DNA from: Actinomycetota bacterium
Lineage (GTDB): Bacteria; Actinomycetota; Actinomycetes; S36-B12
Direction of reading: 5' to 3'
NCBI GenBank assembly: GCA_030684515.1
Contig: JAUXVJ010000002.1
Span: forward strand, 1-64,000
Length of the DNA stretch: 64,000 bases
Part shown: in pieces, positions 41,803 through 49,961 of the stretch
Position numbering within the stretch: position 1 is the first letter of the stretch
Layout of the letters: each line of letters begins with the position of its first letter
The notes under the pieces: generated by a model
The model's database searches: none
Told to the model about the DNA's origin: nothing
What the model saw: the letters and a program-made list of their open reading frames with translations, nothing else
Translations under genes and position numbers: made by a program

Positions 41803-42842
41803 TGATCACCGCCGCCAATCGCGAAAGTCGAATATAGGTGTTCAAGGGTGAATTGATTGCGGAGTCTGCAGGCGCTGTTCTGATTGGCAAACATGCCTTT
41901 GACCCAGACCGCTTCGTTGCGTGGGACAGTCTTTAGCCATTCGACCGGCAAGACCCACTCGTCGCCGCCAATGTGCTCGTAGTTGCCTATGAGATTTGCC
42001 CTATCGATGGGGCTGTCGTTGAATGGCTGGGCGGGACCAGTAACGATGCCGACGCCGACATACCCGGTTTTGGGAATACAGGCCCAGACACGTGCATCCG
42101 CAGGCACCTGCATCAGAGAGCGGCTGTACCAGTCTCCACCTCCTGCTGAGACAAATCCGTGTGTTCGGGCGTCTTCCCAGGATCGGCCGTTGGGTTCCTC
42201 TCCGAAGGACAGGTACCAGTCTTTGTTGTTCCACGGCTCTTTGCTCTTGTGCGGGCCGGTAATACTGCGACCGGCTTCCTGTGCTTGTTCGATCAGCCAT
42301 GTGCGCGCGAGATATTCGCGGCCCTCGTCGGCGAAATAGCGGAAAAACGCCACGTTCACCGGCAGGTCATAGGTCGCCAAGTACTCCACAATTCTTTGGC
42401 TCTCCGGGTCGATGTCGCCCGCGACGATGGTGAGCCAATGCCCAGTATTGAGTTCGTCGAGCAACGGGATCTTGAAGACATCATCAAATGCGACTTCAAG
42501 TGGACGCTCGGGGGCATACGCGCTGTAGATGGAGACCACGTCTTCGTGCGTAAGCCCTTGTGCCCACGAGCCGTAGTCCAATACTTGAGCAATTACATCC
42601 CTCGGAGTCATGTCCTTCTTTAGCTCAATGACATGGATAGCACCATCGCCATCTATTGCAAGAAGATCTACGCGCTTGCCGTGCGACGTCGTCACCTGAC
42701 GACCTATCAACAGCAAAGGCTGTCCCAGGATGGCCGGATCTGCCTCAATGAGAGTCTCTAGTCGCGCCTCGGATGGCATAGCGGTTGAGGGGACGCTCTG
42801 CACCACACCGTCGACTCGCCACAATCCAATATTCAGCGGCAT
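41799..42842 (-). CDS. PD-(D/E)XK nuclease-like protein A (NucS/DUF91-like)
   Basis: This is the first gene of the three-gene operon. The nuclease core shows EARLETLIEADPAILGQPLL, Asp59 in GKRVDLLAID, E73-L-K75 in IHVIELKKDMTPRD, and AQVLDYGSWAQGL. It shares the identical D-x13-E-x-K spacing and the QVLDY helix with protein B, so the pair looks like an old tandem duplication. The C-terminal part (about 200-347) includes PADARVWACIPKTGYVGVGI, resembling a small beta-barrel often found in nuclease-associated proteins. A 175-base region separates it from the divergent gene at 43018. Confidence 0.78.
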   Translation of the reverse strand: MPLNIGLWRVDGVVQSVPSTAMPSEARLETLIEADPAILGQPLLLIGRQVTTSHGKRVDLLAIDGDGAIHVIELKKDMTPRDVIAQVLDYGSWAQGLTHEDVVSIYSAYAPERPLEVAFDDVFKIPLLDELNTGHWLTIVAGDIDPESQRIVEYLATYDLPVNVAFFRYFADEGREYLARTWLIEQAQEAGRSITGPHKSKEPWNNKDWYLSFGEEPNGRSWEDARTHGFVSAGGGDWYSRSLMQVPADARVWACIPKTGYVGVGIVTGPAQPFNDSPIDRANLIGNYEHIGGDEWVLPVEWLKTVPRNEAVWVKGMFANQNSACRLRNQFTLEHLYSTFAIGGGDQ

Positions 42843-43017
42843 TCAACACACTCCCACCACGGATCTCTTCAGCGCATGCCCAATCGCCGTCACAAGATAG
42901 CGGCTGGTGACGGCGGGCGGCCATCTGTGAGTGTTGGCTAAAGCGGGGGAGCCGCTACATCGCCCGCTGACTCTCTCAAGAGTGCGTCAGACTCATCGCC
43001 ATCTACGCTGTGTATTT

Positions 43018-43692
43018 GTGAATAAGCCTGATGACTCATTTGCCGTGATGGCAGCTACATCCGCGGCGGGGATCGTCCCTTGGGGCGGGCTCGTCGCGCC
43101 GTTCGTCGAGCCTGTACTGCGCGCGGTCCAAGTGGAATGGGCGCGAATCTTCTCGAAATCGCTCAAGATGGCCACAAAGAGGGCACGCATGGATCTTGAA
43201 GATCTCAAGGAAGTGCTCGATGGAAATCCGAGGCTTATGCCGCTCATCGTTCGCCTGCAGTACGCAGCTGGTATGAACGGGTACGACAAGACTCTCATGA
43301 TGCTGGCGGGGTTCCTTGGCGATGCCTTGTCTGATAGTTCCAAGATCGATGAGGCGGCAACGATGATGGCCGCGGTTGAGAATCTTGGACCCGCACACGT
43401 CCAGGTTTTGGAACTCATGACGAAAGATGCCAGCGATGTCGATCCCACCTGTGCGCGTGGTGATGTTCGATGGAACACCGGGAGACTCACATACGTCATG
43501 AACATGCGCCCAGAACTTGTGATTCTTGGTGTGCAGGGGCTCTTAAACGCCGGTTTCATCTCAGATACAGGTTTCGATGGTGGCGGCGCAAACCAAGAGG
43601 GCATGGGTGTCGGCGGTACAACGTTCGCCGTCACGGGTCTGGGTGCAACAGTCCTGCACATTCTTTCAGAGATGTCTGAGGCCTCCGCGTAA
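43018..43692 (+). CDS. Hypothetical protein at the right end of the island (224 aa)
   Basis: The function is unknown. A hydrophobic N-terminal stretch (SAAGIVPWGGLVAPFVEPVL) precedes a helical acidic domain (LMPLIVRLQYAAGMNGYDKT, LMMLAGFLGDALSDSSKIDE) and a Gly-rich tail. Possible starts are GTG 43018, ATG 43048 or an ATG further upstream at 42931; none has a clear ribosome site. It is divergent from the nuclease/SIR2 operon and lies about 200 bases inside the right attachment repeat. Confidence 0.6.
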   Translation: MNKPDDSFAVMAATSAAGIVPWGGLVAPFVEPVLRAVQVEWARIFSKSLKMATKRARMDLEDLKEVLDGNPRLMPLIVRLQYAAGMNGYDKTLMMLAGFLGDALSDSSKIDEAATMMAAVENLGPAHVQVLELMTKDASDVDPTCARGDVRWNTGRLTYVMNMRPELVILGVQGLLNAGFISDTGFDGGGANQEGMGVGGTTFAVTGLGATVLHILSEMSEASA

Positions 43693-43896
43693 AGCGGATC
43701 TATGTTGAAGCGGATTGCTCCAGCTCCAGCTGAGATGTGTTGAGTGCGATGAAATGTCTCTTGAACCGATTGCAACCAATCTGTGGCCCTTTCTTGGCCC
43801 TTTCTTTACGAATCTGGCTGGTTCTCAGTGTGCCTTGGTGCGCGAAAACCCTTTGTTTTCAAGCGTTTTGGGGTGTTGAAGTTTCGTCCAAATCCT

Positions 43897-43956
43897 CTTT
43901 TAATCCGTAGGTTCGGGGTTCGAGCCCCCGGCGACCCACCAACCGATTGTTCTTGC
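43897..43956 (+). repeat. Right attachment repeat (attR), tRNA-Lys 3' half
   Basis: This copy of the tRNA-Lys 3' half, with 15 bases beyond, lacks the 5' half and cannot form a tRNA. Compared with the left copy, one T-stem C-G pair has become G-C (stem CGGGG/CCCCG), a compensated change. It therefore descends from a functional but different tRNA-Lys allele. Confidence 0.85.
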
Positions 43957-44015
43957 GCCAGCTTGCAATGCACCGGCCCAGGCCGTCCACAGTGCGTCGA
44001 TGCCCTGAAAGAACC
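43926..44015 (-). pseudogene. Remnant of a second integrase 3' end
   Basis: Reading on the minus strand toward the repeat gives GIDALWTAWAGALQAGART, matching RIDALWAAWAGAFPAGAG in the tail region of the resident integrase, and continues into the tRNA-derived reading VAGGSNP. Nothing of the catalytic domain remains. It lies outside the right repeat, so it belongs to an earlier or neighbouring element at the same tRNA. Confidence 0.65.
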
Positions 44016-44113
44016 CAAGCGAGCCGCTATCTGCAACCAGGAGGACGTGAGTACATCAATCAGTGCTGGCCAAGTGTGACTATTCGGCAGACTCGTAGTG
44101 AAGGATGCGATCC

Positions 44114-44965
44114 ATGCCACCACGCTCTGTGCAACGCATACTGACCCTTCTACTCATCTCAGTGCTCAGTCTTCTTGTCCCCATCGGGCAGGCTTCCGCC
44201 ACCAACAAGGTCGGAGGCACTTGCGTCAAGGCCGGTCAGACAGTGGGAATCCCCAACGGAACCTTGAAATGTGTCAAGGTGGGGCGGAAGCTGGTGTGGC
44301 AGAACCTCACATCGCCAAGTGCTTCAACCGGTGCACCGTGCTCACCACAAGCCACCACGCAATTCACCCAAGCGCCCTTTGGCGCCGCTGACGTTGCGCG
44401 CATCACCAACGGTGAGGAATCAAACGACCCGCGCTTTGCGCATGTCTGGGTGCGCAGTCCCTACACGCCGATTCCTATCTACGCCCCCGCCGATGGCACT
44501 CTGATCACGATCAGACATCTCACAGCGACGAAATTCTTCCCATCAGATGACTACCAACTTGTGTTCAAGACTGCCGGGTGCAACGACCTGTTCCGCTTCA
44601 ACCATGTCACCAACCCTCGTCCCGATATCCGCGCTGCCTACCAATTCGGCGACCAGTGCAGCAGCTGCTTCGATGACAGTGGAAATCCGACCGCACGGCA
44701 CTTAGAACGGGAGATTCCCGGAACTGCCGTCAAGGTGAAGGCGGGCAGCCTCATCGGCTACACATCGGGAACTCCGACTGCACACAATTTCGACTTCGCT
44801 GTACAGGTGAACGGGAAGACTGTGTGCCCGATGAGCGTGCTCCCTGAACCGCACCGCACAGCTCTGATGAATTTGCTGGGTCCTGGGCCTAAGGCCGCGA
44901 ATCAGCCGGCAGTGCCCGGGCCCGTTCCTGGCTACGGCTGCACTGGCTATGGGGCGGCCGCCTGA
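44114..44965 (+). CDS. Secreted protein with degenerate M23-like fold
   Basis: A signal peptide (RILTLLLISVLSLLVPIGQA) is followed by a short Cys-containing module (GGTCVKAGQTVGIPNGTLKC). A domain reminiscent of LytM/M23 barrels then follows: PIPIYAPADGTLITI, LFRFNHVTN and AGSLIGYTSGTPTAHNFDFA. Zinc ligands of active M23 peptidases are not all evident, so it may be a non-enzymatic relative. ATG 44114 has AAGGA eight bases upstream; ATG 44105 is possible. It is the first chromosomal gene to the right of the island. Confidence 0.68.
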   Translation: MPPRSVQRILTLLLISVLSLLVPIGQASATNKVGGTCVKAGQTVGIPNGTLKCVKVGRKLVWQNLTSPSASTGAPCSPQATTQFTQAPFGAADVARITNGEESNDPRFAHVWVRSPYTPIPIYAPADGTLITIRHLTATKFFPSDDYQLVFKTAGCNDLFRFNHVTNPRPDIRAAYQFGDQCSSCFDDSGNPTARHLEREIPGTAVKVKAGSLIGYTSGTPTAHNFDFAVQVNGKTVCPMSVLPEPHRTALMNLLGPGPKAANQPAVPGPVPGYGCTGYGAAA

Positions 44966-45005
44966 CCCATGCGTTCGTCCAGAACCTGCGGCGCGGACAC
45001 GATCG

Positions 45006-45944
45006 CTATCGCAAGGCGTCGACTGCGCGTGCCACCCGGACGGAATCCCGCGCCGGCAGCACCCAGCCGCCTTCCCCTCGGATGCTGGCACTGACCTCCT
45101 CGAACATCACCTGGTAGGCGTCTGTGGCCGGGAACGACTCGATGCGGCCGTTGATCCATAGTTCGCTCGTCGTGCGCCACGACGTGAAGGCCTGGTCGTC
45201 CTCCACACGAATCTCCCCGCCGGCGCCGCGGATCACCAGACGCTGCGACGCCGGCATCTCGAACGACGCGATGATCGTGGCGCGGGTGCCAGCGCCCCAC
45301 GACAGCGCTGCCTTTGTCGTCAGGTCGATGCCACGGTCGCTGCGCACCTGCTCCAGTTCGAGGGTGCCGAACTCCTCGACTTCGGGCAGGCAGGCGAGCA
45401 GTGCATGCAGGGGGTAGACGCCCACGTCGTACAGGGCGCCGCCGCCCATGTCGGGACTGTTCCGGTAGTTGTCCGGGGCCGGGCCCACCCCGGTGAAGGT
45501 GCCGAGGAAGGAGTCGATGTCGCCGATCGCTCCGTGCGTCACGAGCTCAACGATGCGCCGCATGCGCGGGTGCCAGCGCGACCAGGTGGCCTCCACGAGC
45601 ATCACCCCTGCCTCCGCGGCCTGCCCGAACACCGACTCGGCATCGTCGGCTGAGAGCACCATGGGCTTCTCGCACAGGACGTGCTTGCCGGCCTCGATGC
45701 ACATGCGGATCATCGGCAGGTGGGCGTCGTTGGCCAGGCAGACGTAGACCGCCTCGACTTCGGGATCCTCGATGACGGCACGGTAGGAGTCGTATGAACG
45801 GAGTGCGCCGACGCTGCGGGCTCGGTCCAGATCGCGCGCTCCCGCCGCCACGACGCGAGCCCCGACCGCGTTGCTCAGGGCCTCGCCGGTTGCCTGCGTC
45901 ACCAGCCAGCCCGCTCCGAGCACCCCCCAGCCCACGTCTCGCAT
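45006..45944 (-). CDS. Gfo/Idh/MocA-family oxidoreductase 1
   Basis: This NAD(P)-dependent sugar or polyol dehydrogenase has the Rossmann start WGVLGAGWLVTQATGEAL, the family signature GKHVLCEKPM with catalytic Lys, and the C-terminal sheet domain from about 125 (MLVEATWSRWHPRMRRIVEL, GGGALYDVGVYPLHALLACL). The substrate is not predictable. It lies nine bases downstream of a second member of the same family, so the two act together, perhaps in catabolism of an inositol or modified sugar. DNA is more G+C-rich than the flanks. Confidence 0.92.
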   Translation of the reverse strand: MRDVGWGVLGAGWLVTQATGEALSNAVGARVVAAGARDLDRARSVGALRSYDSYRAVIEDPEVEAVYVCLANDAHLPMIRMCIEAGKHVLCEKPMVLSADDAESVFGQAAEAGVMLVEATWSRWHPRMRRIVELVTHGAIGDIDSFLGTFTGVGPAPDNYRNSPDMGGGALYDVGVYPLHALLACLPEVEEFGTLELEQVRSDRGIDLTTKAALSWGAGTRATIIASFEMPASQRLVIRGAGGEIRVEDDQAFTSWRTTSELWINGRIESFPATDAYQVMFEEVSASIRGEGGWVLPARDSVRVARAVDALR

Positions 45945-45953
45945 CGAGGGTCC

Positions 45954-46964
45954 TCAGGCCTTTATGGCAGGAACCACGGGGCGCCCCTGGTCGAGCGCCG
46001 ACTCCTCAGCCGCCTGCATCACGGCGACCACGTCGCGCGACTGTCGCGTGCTGACCTGCATCGGTGCACCGGTGGCCAGATGAGCCGAAAGCTCCCGGTG
46101 AAACTCGTACGCATCGACGGAGTCGAGCGCGACGTCACTGCGCGCACCGTCGATTCCGTAGAGGTGGATGAGCGCGGGTAGGTCAGCCACCGCAGGCTCG
46201 CCCGCCGGATCCCAGTCGCCGACGATAGCTCCCCGGGTGCCCAGCACGTGGTACTTCGGCTTGCGCGCGGCGCTGAGGTCCGAATGGGTGAAGGTGGCCT
46301 GAGTCCCATCGACGAAGGTGATGGTGACGACGGCGTGGTCGGCGTTCGTGGCATGCAGCCAGTGACGCTTGTGGTTGACCCCGGACACGTGCGCGACGGG
46401 CCGGTCGAAGACGTTCAGGATCTGGTCGATGAAGTGTGAGCCCCAGTCGAAGATCGCGCCGCCCGACACTGTGGCATCCGAGTGCCAGTAATCGCATGGT
46501 CGGGAGTAGCCGCCGACGAAGCTGTCGTACTGGAAGACCTCGCCGATGGCGTCCTCGCGGATGAGCCTTCGCAACGTGACGAAGTCCCGGTCGAAACGCC
46601 GGTTCTGATAGACCACGAGCGTGAGGCCTGCCGTGGTGGCCAGGTCGATGAGCTCGTCGCACTGTCCCACCGTCAGCGCCATCGGCTTCTCGAGCACCAC
46701 GTGGATGCCACGGGCCAGGGCCGCCTTGGCCCACTCGTAGTGCGTGTTTGGCGGCGTGGAGATAACGACGAGGTCGATCATCCCCGAGTCAAGCATCTGT
46801 GTCGCATCCGCGAACGCGACGGCGTCGGGAGCCAGCGCGAGAGCGGCCGCAAGGCGCTCCGGGTTGGTGTCGCAGACTGCCGTGAGCTCCAGTCCGTCGG
46901 TCATCTGGACGGCGAGGTTGTGCTCATGGCCGATAGCCCCGTAGGCAAGCAGTCCGACGCGCAT
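45954..46964 (-). CDS. Gfo/Idh/MocA-family oxidoreductase 2
   Basis: The N-terminus MRVGLLAYGAIGHEHNLAVQ has a less typical glycine loop (AYGAIG). The family signature GIHVVLEKPMALTVGQCDEL is clear, as are VVYQNRRFDRDFVTLRRLI and GGAIFDWGSHFIDQIL with the catalytic-region Asp and His. It is the first gene of a two-gene operon. The pair sits in a short G+C-rich block between less G+C-rich genes and may be acquired. The 256 bases upstream hold no gene I can recognise. Confidence 0.92.
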   Translation of the reverse strand: MRVGLLAYGAIGHEHNLAVQMTDGLELTAVCDTNPERLAAALALAPDAVAFADATQMLDSGMIDLVVISTPPNTHYEWAKAALARGIHVVLEKPMALTVGQCDELIDLATTAGLTLVVYQNRRFDRDFVTLRRLIREDAIGEVFQYDSFVGGYSRPCDYWHSDATVSGGAIFDWGSHFIDQILNVFDRPVAHVSGVNHKRHWLHATNADHAVVTITFVDGTQATFTHSDLSAARKPKYHVLGTRGAIVGDWDPAGEPAVADLPALIHLYGIDGARSDVALDSVDAYEFHRELSAHLATGAPMQVSTRQSRDVVAVMQAAEESALDQGRPVVPAIKA

Positions 46965-47220
46965 GCCCTCACGCTATCCGCTCTCTCCGCCGCCGCTCAA
47001 CGGCACGCCACCTGCGGTCTGGAACCCTCCCGGAACACCTTCACCCTTAACTGATTTGCAATTGAGATGGTCGCGAAGTGTCAGCAGCACAGTTCGTTGC
47101 GCAATATGGATGGGACGTGGATGGAACTGCAGGGAATACCGGCAACCGCCTGCGGCTGGAAGGAGCGCTTGTTCATGCAGGATTGAACGTCAGATGCGGG
47201 CGATGAAGTGAGATGCCCAA

Positions 47221-47703
47221 TCAGGCCAGAGCATCCAGCAGGCTGGCCACTGCCTGCTCACTTACCTCACCTGTTACGCCCCACACCACCGAGCCATTGC
47301 GTCGTACTGCACGAACCGAGACGTTCTCCCGCGTAGTGATGCCCAGCGGCTGACACAGGGAGTCCACCGAGCCATAGATCGTGATCGTGCGCGCCAGGAT
47401 GTCCGGATCACGGATGCTGGCTGCCATGCCGCCATCGATGAATCGACGCACCACTTGATAGCGCCCCGACAGCACAGGCAGTTCGAGCACAACCCGATCA
47501 AGATCAGTGCCACCGCGCGGAGTCTGCGGAAAGCCATCCTCCGCCAACCTGGCGATCCACGCATCGACCTGTACTTGCTGCCACTGCTTGAAGGCGATGA
47601 CAGCAATGCTGATCCTGGCCGGAAAATCCAGCGGCAGGCGGTAGTCGTTCCCAAGGAGGTCGCGTCCAGCTACCTCAGGAAACCTCCAGTGTTCAGCAGA
47701 CAT
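47221..47703 (-). CDS. Hypothetical thioredoxin-fold-like protein (160 aa)
   Basis: The product is soluble. The pattern EVAGRDLLGNDYRLPLDFPA, then ISIAVIAFKQWQQVQVDAWI, followed by TITIYGSVDSLCQPLGI and SVVWGVTGEVSEQAVASLLD, resembles peroxiredoxin or ATP10-like folds that lack the redox Cys pair. No activity can be assigned. It lies 29 bases downstream of the heliorhodopsin gene on the same strand and is probably cotranscribed with it. Confidence 0.6.
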   Translation of the reverse strand: MSAEHWRFPEVAGRDLLGNDYRLPLDFPARISIAVIAFKQWQQVQVDAWIARLAEDGFPQTPRGGTDLDRVVLELPVLSGRYQVVRRFIDGGMAASIRDPDILARTITIYGSVDSLCQPLGITTRENVSVRAVRRNGSVVWGVTGEVSEQAVASLLDALA

Positions 47704-47732
47704 CGAGACGGCTGTTCACGATGCTGACTGGG

Positions 47733-48530
47733 TCATGAACCTGGCGCGAGGGTGCCAGCGAAGATCTGCCAAGCGAGCAGCGACTTCGCAATCAGGCTGA
47801 GCGTGATGTATGTGCGTTCGCCGTAGAGGTAGTCCGACCACTTGCCAACTCGCTTGTATTGCAGAAACTGAACTATCCCGAACGAGTTGAAGAGGATGAA
47901 CAGCGAGATGATGATGCCGTAGACAAAGGCCGGCGGTTCCACATCTGTCGCTGATCCCGGAGCGATCACATACAAGGCCACCGCCAACCACGGAACGATG
48001 CCCGCGATGCAGCCGAAGACGAATGGCAGCCACCCGCCGCCGCCAGGCGCTTCGTACTTCTCCTGCAGCCAGCCGAACAAGATCATCGATGCATTCACGC
48101 CGAAGACGGCAATGAGCGCGGCCGCGTCAGAGATGCCCACGAGCTGGGCGATGAGCACCATCATCACCGAAGCGCTGATCGAGTACTCGACCCATCGGAA
48201 GTAGTTGTGCTGGGCGAGGAGTCCGGCCGCGTACCTCCGATAGAAGTACGGCACCGACACCGCGAAGTGGAAGAGTGCTGAGAGACCGAAGAAGAGCGCA
48301 ACGCCCCAGGCGACTCTGGAATCAAAGATCACAACAGGGTCAGATGGCGCGGTACCGGGAGGACCGGTCATGTATGTCGCAGTCACTGGCAGGCTGAAGT
48401 CGTTGGCCAGCACCAAAATAGCGATCATCTGCGCAAGATGAGCGAATCCGGCGATGACATTCCACCTTCTGATACCGGTCAGTCGTGTCGCTGTCGCACT
48501 GTCGTGCGTTGCCTGCGGTGTTGAAGTCAT
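47733..48530 (-). CDS. Heliorhodopsin
   Basis: This seven-helix retinal protein belongs to the inverted-topology heliorhodopsin family. Family residues are all visible: His31 (GFAHLAQMI), His88 (ALFHFAV), the helix-3 signature FRWVEYSISAS with counterion Glu115, and the retinal Schiff-base Lys249 in SLIAKSLLAWQIFAG. There is no proton-pump DTE/NDQ motif. Heliorhodopsins are sensory or regulatory rather than ion pumps, and are common in aquatic actinobacteria. It is divergent from the sulfide:quinone reductase-like operon (159 bases between) and followed by a small soluble gene. Confidence 0.95.
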   Translation of the reverse strand: MTSTPQATHDSATATRLTGIRRWNVIAGFAHLAQMIAILVLANDFSLPVTATYMTGPPGTAPSDPVVIFDSRVAWGVALFFGLSALFHFAVSVPYFYRRYAAGLLAQHNYFRWVEYSISASVMMVLIAQLVGISDAAALIAVFGVNASMILFGWLQEKYEAPGGGGWLPFVFGCIAGIVPWLAVALYVIAPGSATDVEPPAFVYGIIISLFILFNSFGIVQFLQYKRVGKWSDYLYGERTYITLSLIAKSLLAWQIFAGTLAPGS

Positions 48531-48689
48531 CTGCAGTTCCTCGCTTTCATCTCTGCACCAACAATAGACGCAGAAGTTGCATCGAATCCGCTTTCACTTC
48601 GGACTCCTTGTCCTGCCCCGCAGGTAGGGCATAAAGACCCTCGTTCCCCTCACCGCACAGTTCTAGGCTGGAATCAAAGAGGAGGAGCC

Positions 48690-49961
48690 ATGAAGCGGAT
48701 TCTCATCCTCGGAGGCGGAACTGCCGGCACGATGGCGGCGAACAAGTTGGTCAAGCACCTGCCAGGTGAGCAATGGCGTGTCACAGTCGTCGATCAGAGC
48801 AGTGAGCACCTGTATCAGCCAGGACTGCTACTGCTGCCATTTGGAAAGTACGCGCCCAAGGGCCTGGTGAAGGATCGCCGGGCATTCCTCAACAAGCAGG
48901 TTGAGTTGATCCTCAGTGAGGTCGTGGCTGTTGAGCCAGCAGCCAACCGAGTGCTGCTTGCCGATCACGAGTCCATTACCTATGACTATCTGATCATTGC
49001 GACCGGCGCTTCGCCTCACCCCGATCAGACTCCCGGCATGGATGATCCATCGATCTGGCGCAGCAGTGTCTTTGACTTCTACACACTTGATGGCGCTACC
49101 GCTCTGCGTGACAAGTTGGCCAGTTGGCCGGGTGGACGCTTGGTCGTTCATGTGACGGAGATGCCGATCAAGTGCCCGGTGGCTCCTTTGGAGTTCGCGT
49201 TCCTGGCCGATGCCTTTCTTGCGGATCGTGGAATCCGTGATCGTTCGTCGATCACCTACGTGACTCCACTAGAGGGTGCTTTCACCAAACCTGTGGCATC
49301 CACGCAACTTGGTTCCATGCTTGATGAGCGCGGCATCGCTCTAGAGCCGGACTTTGTCATCGAGCGAATCGACACTGACACCAAGACCATGATCTCGATG
49401 GATGAGCGAGAGATCCCCTTCGACCTGCTCGTGACAGTTCCGCTCAACATGGGCGCGGATTTTCTTTCCGGATCTGGGCTCGTCGACGAGTTGAACTACG
49501 TCAAGGTCGACAAGGGAACGTTCAAGTCCCGCACCTTCGACAATGTGTTCGCTCTTGGCGATGCCTCAGACATACCGGCCTCCAAGGCGGGCTCAGTTGC
49601 ACACTTCTCAGTGGAGATCTTCACTGAGAATTTCGTTGACCTCGTGCAGGGCAGGCCGATGTCCAAGGCATTCGACGGGCACGCCAACTGCTTCATCGAG
49701 TCCGGCAAGGGCAAAGGGCTGCTCATCGACTTCAACTACGACACAGAGCCGCTTACTGGCAGGTTTCCGTGGGCAGGCATCGGACCTTTGTCACTGCTCA
49801 AGGAAACACGGGCCAATCATCTGGGCAAGCTCGGATTTCGCTGGGTGTATTGGCACCTGCTGCTCAAAGGTCGCCCGATCCCGATCCCGGCACTGATGTC
49901 GATGTCGGGCAAGAACACGACTCCTACAAGTCAAGGAAGCGATCACCATGCCAGTCATTGA
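48690..49961 (+). CDS. Sulfide:quinone oxidoreductase-like flavoprotein
   Basis: A two-dinucleotide-binding-domain flavoprotein (423 residues) begins with ILILGGGTAGTMAANKLVKH. It has LIIATGASPHPDQTPGMDD, Cys162 in EMPIKCPVAPLEFAFLADAF, and FALGDASDIPASKAGSVAHF for FAD. The resemblance is to type III or related SQR proteins that oxidise sulfide or persulfide and pass electrons to quinone; a second conserved active-site Cys is not obvious. GAGGAGG precedes the ATG. It overlaps the next gene by 14 bases and leads a sulfur-relay operon. Confidence 0.88.
   Translation: MKRILILGGGTAGTMAANKLVKHLPGEQWRVTVVDQSSEHLYQPGLLLLPFGKYAPKGLVKDRRAFLNKQVELILSEVVAVEPAANRVLLADHESITYDYLIIATGASPHPDQTPGMDDPSIWRSSVFDFYTLDGATALRDKLASWPGGRLVVHVTEMPIKCPVAPLEFAFLADAFLADRGIRDRSSITYVTPLEGAFTKPVASTQLGSMLDERGIALEPDFVIERIDTDTKTMISMDEREIPFDLLVTVPLNMGADFLSGSGLVDELNYVKVDKGTFKSRTFDNVFALGDASDIPASKAGSVAHFSVEIFTENFVDLVQGRPMSKAFDGHANCFIESGKGKGLLIDFNYDTEPLTGRFPWAGIGPLSLLKETRANHLGKLGFRWVYWHLLLKGRPIPIPALMSMSGKNTTPTSQGSDHHASH

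Larger units (their letters stand above)
11819..43956. mobile_element. 32-kb integrative and mobilizable element in tRNA-Lys
   Basis: The limits are two 60-base direct repeats beginning at the tRNA anticodon loop (56 of 60 positions equal). Inside the left end lie a tyrosine integrase, an excisionase-like protein and a small HTH protein in that order. A MobF relaxase is encoded at 27.4-30.5 kb. I see no coupling ATPase, VirB4 or other conjugation genes, so transfer would depend on a helper. Cargo comprises toxin-antitoxin genes, a type I restriction system, a SIR2/nuclease operon, a membrane effector candidate, an auxiliary trpS and several metabolic genes. The boundary and integrase evidence is strong; whether all cargo arrived together is not known. 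Confidence 0.85.
43693..44113. other. Right junction region of the island
   Basis: No intact gene lies in these 420 bases. They hold, in order, a copy of the Lys-Lys-Gly-Pro coding repeat of the integrase tail (43780-43808, CCCTTTCTTGGCCCTTTCTT), the right attachment repeat and the second integrase remnant. Confidence 0.6.

Noticed and set aside
12000-43800. Integrative conjugative element with its own secretion system
   Set aside because: No VirB4, VirD4/TraD, FtsK-like or membrane channel genes are present; only a relaxase was found.
43897-43942. Second tRNA-Lys gene
   Set aside because: Only the 3' half from the anticodon loop is present; no D arm or acceptor 5' strand precedes it.
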